Source of the DNA: an uncultured Flavobacteriaceae bacterium
GTDB lineage: Bacteria; Bacteroidota; Bacteroidia; Flavobacteriales; Flavobacteriaceae
Direction of reading: 5' to 3'
DNA: 9,272 nt
Assembly: GCA_913044085.1 (NCBI GenBank)
Contig: CAJWNW010000060.1
Coordinates: 1-9,272, forward strand
The notes below the pieces were generated by a model. The model was not told where the DNA came from and made no database searches. It was given only the letters and a program-made list of their open reading frames with translations. Position 1 is the stretch's first letter. Each line of letters starts with the position of its first letter. The position numbers were made by a program, and so were the translations under genes. Of the stretch, positions 7,383-9,272 are shown piece after piece.

Positions 7383-8396
7383 TTATTTTAATTTGATTCG
7401 AAATACTTTTGGATTAGAAACAAATCCTGTTGCATAGAGATAATTTTCATCTTTATCAAAAGCACAATTTGTAATGTGCCCGAAATCGATTTTCCCCATC
7501 AATTTACCTAGAGGCGAAACAATCAAAAGCCCTCCGGGTCCTGATGTGAAAATAAGCCCAGAACTGTGGACTTTCATACCATCAAAGCTTCCGTCGTATG
7601 TTTTAGCTAAATCTGCGCCGTCTAAAAGTGTTTCTAACTTTTGTGTTTCAAGTTCAATTTTCATGATTTTAGGTTGTTTGTCAAGCATACCCATTTTATT
7701 GACATAAAGTATTTTTTGGTCCGGCGATAATGCGGTCCCATTTGGTAAATCAATGGCATTAGTTACAAGAGAAATTTCTTTATTTTTCGGATTTAATTTA
7801 TAAACACCGTTAAATTCCAAACCTTTTAACTTAGTGTCTACAAACTTGAAGCTTTCGATATCTAAAAAGCCAAATGGCGGATCCGTAAAAAATATGGTAC
7901 CATCTTCAGCTATGGTTAGATCGTTGGGGCTATTGAAACGCAAGCCCTGGTAGTTATCAATTAATGTTTTAAAAGTGGCGGTAACCCCCTCAATTTTTTC
8001 AACTGCTGCCAACCTTCTGTCTCCATGCTGACATAAAATAAGAGTTCCCTCGGAATTTATAGCCAGCCCATTGGCTCCCAGGATTCCACCCTCTAAATTG
8101 GGGGCATACCCTGTGTTTCCAGCAGGTGTAATATAGTCTGAAATGCCTGTTTTTTCATCCCACTTCAAAACTTTATTTTTTAGAATGTCAACGAATAATA
8201 AACAGCTATTTTTTTCATCCCAAACTGGCCCTTCCGGAAGTGAAATGGAATCTGATAAAACTTCAATTTGTGCTTCAATATTTACAATGGATTTTAAAGC
8301 ATCATCGTAAATTTCAATTTTAGATGCGGATGTTTTCCCCGTTGTCTTACAACAAATGAAAAATAGCGATAAAAGAGATAGGATTAAATTTCTCAT
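7383..8396 (-). CDS. SMP-30/gluconolactonase/LRE-like beta-propeller lipoprotein
   Basis: This is a predicted six-bladed beta-propeller lactonase, a family that hydrolyses sugar lactones or related esters with one divalent metal. I place the start at the ATG at 8396 (337 residues) rather than the upstream TTG at 8420, because MRNLILSLLSLFFICC is then an ordinary lipoprotein signal with cysteines at 15/16. The metal residues of the family are visible: LPEGPVWD with E55, LPNGTALSPD with N219 and SFDGMKVHSSG with D272. SPNDLTIAEDGTIFFTDPPFG (from about residue 156) contributes N158. Blade repeats recur through to ITNCAFDKDENYLYATGF near the end. The export signal puts it in the periplasm or on the surface. 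It is the first gene of a pair with a CE1-type esterase and is divergent from the nitroreductase. The substrate is unknown. Confidence 0.85.
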   Translation of the reverse strand: MRNLILSLLSLFFICCKTTGKTSASKIEIYDDALKSIVNIEAQIEVLSDSISLPEGPVWDEKNSCLLFVDILKNKVLKWDEKTGISDYITPAGNTGYAPNLEGGILGANGLAINSEGTLILCQHGDRRLAAVEKIEGVTATFKTLIDNYQGLRFNSPNDLTIAEDGTIFFTDPPFGFLDIESFKFVDTKLKGLEFNGVYKLNPKNKEISLVTNAIDLPNGTALSPDQKILYVNKMGMLDKQPKIMKIELETQKLETLLDGADLAKTYDGSFDGMKVHSSGLIFTSGPGGLLIVSPLGKLMGKIDFGHITNCAFDKDENYLYATGFVSNPKVFRIKLK

Positions 8397-8589
8397 AAAA
8401 TGAGTTTTTAAATTTAACAACTATTAAAAGTACACTTATTTTATTCAATGTACTAGATTTAAAGTTTTCGATTTTCTTATGATTGGACAATAAAGTGTCA
8501 TTCAGACTATTTATGGGGTGTGATATTTTTTCAAATTTAATTATTTATGTGATTCTTATACATTAATTTTATATCTATTTAATATAATT
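8397..8589. promoter_or_regulatory. Divergent AT-rich intergenic region between SMP-30-like gene and nitroreductase
   Basis: The 193 bases between two divergent starts must hold promoters for both directions. They are very AT-rich, especially 8540-8589. I looked for TAnnTTTG -7 boxes on both strands and found no clean match. The best on the minus strand, TACATTGA at 8445-8452, has two mismatches and no -33 partner. No operator-like palindrome longer than about 4 bp stands out. The promoter role is inferred from position only. Confidence 0.4.
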
Positions 8590-9155
8590 ATGGATATAAA
8601 CAAACTCATAGCATTTAGGCGCGCAGTTTATCCAAGCCAATTTAACAAGGGTGAAATAGACAAAGGAACCTTGAATCAATTGCTTGAAAATGCCAATATG
8701 GCGCCTACACATAAAATGACACAACCTTGGTTTTTTAAGGTTTATAAAAATAAAGAAAAAGCCCGTCTAGGACAAGTCATGGCTCAAGTCATGAAAGCGC
8801 ACAGCCCAGATGACCCCAGAGCCGATTCAAAAAAAAAAAGATAATTGAAAAATCCCAACAAAGCAATTGTATCATTGGGATTTTTATGAAGCGAAGTACT
8901 ACGGTTTCAATCCCCGAATGGGAAGAGATTGCTGCTGTTGCCATGGCGGTTCAAAACATTTGGCTCAGCTGTGTTAGTCAAAAAATTGGTTGCTATTGGA
9001 GCAGTCCTCAATACATTGCACAGATGCATTCATTTTTCAACTTGAATGCAAACGAGCGCTGTTTAGGGTTTATGTATCTTGGACAGTTTGACCACACTAC
9101 ACTTCCTGTAAAAAGACGAGTGAGTATGGCTTCTAAGGTTGAGTGGTTGATTTAA
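8590..9155 (+). pseudogene. Nitroreductase family protein (YdjA-like), reading frame broken at an A11 run
   Basis: This is a flavin (FMN) NAD(P)H-dependent nitroreductase-fold oxidoreductase, cytoplasmic and usually a homodimer. The first frame, 8590-8844, has FRRAVYPSQF with the phosphate-binding arginines and NANMAPTHKMTQPWFFKV, typical of YdjA-type enzymes, then runs into TAA just after eleven A residues (8829-8839). The rest lies in the -1 frame up to 9155: KKIIEKSQQSNCIIGIFMKR, then IPEWEEIAAVAMAVQNIW, GCYWSSPQYI and LGFMYLGQF. Joined by a -1 shift, the product is about 188 residues, the normal length, with nothing else missing and no other stop. The ATG at 8886 lies inside a conserved strand and is not a natural start. 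It may be a true pseudogene, a sequencing indel, or a recoded gene (12 or 9 A would restore the frame); an 11-bp hairpin sits just downstream of the run. Confidence 0.85.
8829..8885 (+). promoter_or_regulatory. A11 slippery run plus 11-bp stem-loop: candidate -1 frameshift/slippage signal
   Basis: Eleven A residues (8829-8839) are read in the zero frame as TCA-AAA-AAA-AAA-AGA-TAA, which contains A_AAA_AAA heptamers on which tRNA-Lys can slip -1. From the last zero-frame AAA (8836-8838), 9 bases of spacer lead to a perfect inverted repeat: AAAAATCCCAA (8848-8858) pairs with TTGGGATTTTT (8875-8885) around a 16-base loop. The -1 frame then encodes the rest of the nitroreductase. The zero-frame stop TAA lies in the spacer. 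The sequence geometry is certain; the recoding function is inferred. With its A5/T5 flanks the hairpin could also act as an intrinsic terminator. Confidence 0.4.
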
Positions 9156-9214
9156 AACTTAAATAAAGTAATTAAAATGATTTACAGATTTATAAGTAAA
9201 ACTGTGATTGATTT

Positions 9215-9243
9215 AAGAAAAACCTCCGATTTCTCGAAGGTTT
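9215..9243 (-). terminator. Rho-independent terminator-like hairpin, best on the minus strand
   Basis: In minus-strand RNA, AAACCUUCGA (from 9243) pairs with UCGGAGGUUU (to 9220) as ten continuous pairs, one of them U-G, closed by a GAAA tetraloop. It is followed by a U run (five U including the stem end, then CUU). On the plus strand the U-G pair becomes a C-A mismatch and no T run follows, so the minus direction is favoured. It probably ends a minus-strand gene lying to the right of the window and convergent with the nitroreductase. Confidence 0.6.
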
Positions 9244-9272
9244 AAAGGTTAAAGTAGTGTAGCGGTGACACT

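Noticed and set aside
8397..8420. N-terminal extension of the SMP-30-like protein from TTG at 8420
   Set aside because: It would place eight polar residues before a normal lipoprotein signal. The ATG at 8396 gives a standard signal peptide.
8445..8452. TACATTGA as a -7 box for the SMP-30-like gene (minus strand)
   Set aside because: Two mismatches to TAnnTTTG and no TTTG at the -33 distance.
8777..8798. Short direct repeat GTCATG in the nitroreductase
   Set aside because: It encodes QVM-AQVM within a normal helix. Six-base repeats at this distance are expected by chance.
8886..9155. Independent 89-residue gene starting at ATG 8886
   Set aside because: The conserved nitroreductase sequence extends upstream in this frame to the A run, and the ATG is an internal Met of a beta-strand. 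Half a nitroreductase lacking the FMN-phosphate arginines is unlikely to work alone.

Overview
The window looks like chromosomal DNA of a Flavobacteriaceae-like member of the Bacteroidota. The evidence is low GC, almost no Shine-Dalgarno sequences, signal peptides with relaxed lipoboxes, a DUF2490 outer-membrane protein, Fn3-like repeat chemistry in a surface lipoprotein, and an LpxH-type enzyme for lipid A synthesis, which implies a Gram-negative envelope. The assignment comes from protein character only. I see no tRNA, rRNA, CRISPR array, insertion sequence or integrase, and no stretch over 300 bases without a gene.

Layout. (1) Bases 1-2060, plus strand: the 3' part of recJ, then an MFS transporter 3 bases after its stop. 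(2) Bases 2075-3399, minus strand, convergent with the MFS gene: a DUF4956 inner-membrane protein and a DUF2490 beta-barrel protein joined by a 4-base ATGA overlap, with a possible Bacteroidota-type promoter upstream. (3) Bases 3514-6110, minus strand: MATE transporter, then a QueD/6-pyruvoyl-tetrahydropterin synthase family gene, then lpxH, with gaps of 36 and 5 bases. (4) Bases 6158-8396, minus strand: an SMP-30/gluconolactonase-like lipoprotein followed 7 bases later by a PHB-depolymerase-like (CE1-type) esterase lipoprotein. (5) Bases 8590-9155, plus strand: a YdjA-type nitroreductase whose frame breaks at a run of eleven A residues. A strong terminator-like hairpin near 9220-9243 is best formed in minus-strand RNA, so a convergent gene probably lies just to the right.

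How the genes work together. Most are housekeeping or envelope functions: DNA repair (RecJ), lipid A (LpxH), queuosine or pterin chemistry (QueD), drug or metabolite export (MFS, MATE). The SMP-30/esterase pair looks like a small surface or periplasmic hydrolase unit. The DUF4956/DUF2490 pair is an uncharacterised inner plus outer membrane couple.

Most notable signal: the nitroreductase break. The two halves together encode a full-length enzyme of about 188 residues. The break lies in a slippery A11 run, and a perfect 11-bp stem-loop begins 9 bases after the last zero-frame AAA codon. This geometry fits -1 ribosomal frameshifting or RNA polymerase slippage, but an ordinary indel (biological or sequencing) is still the simplest alternative.
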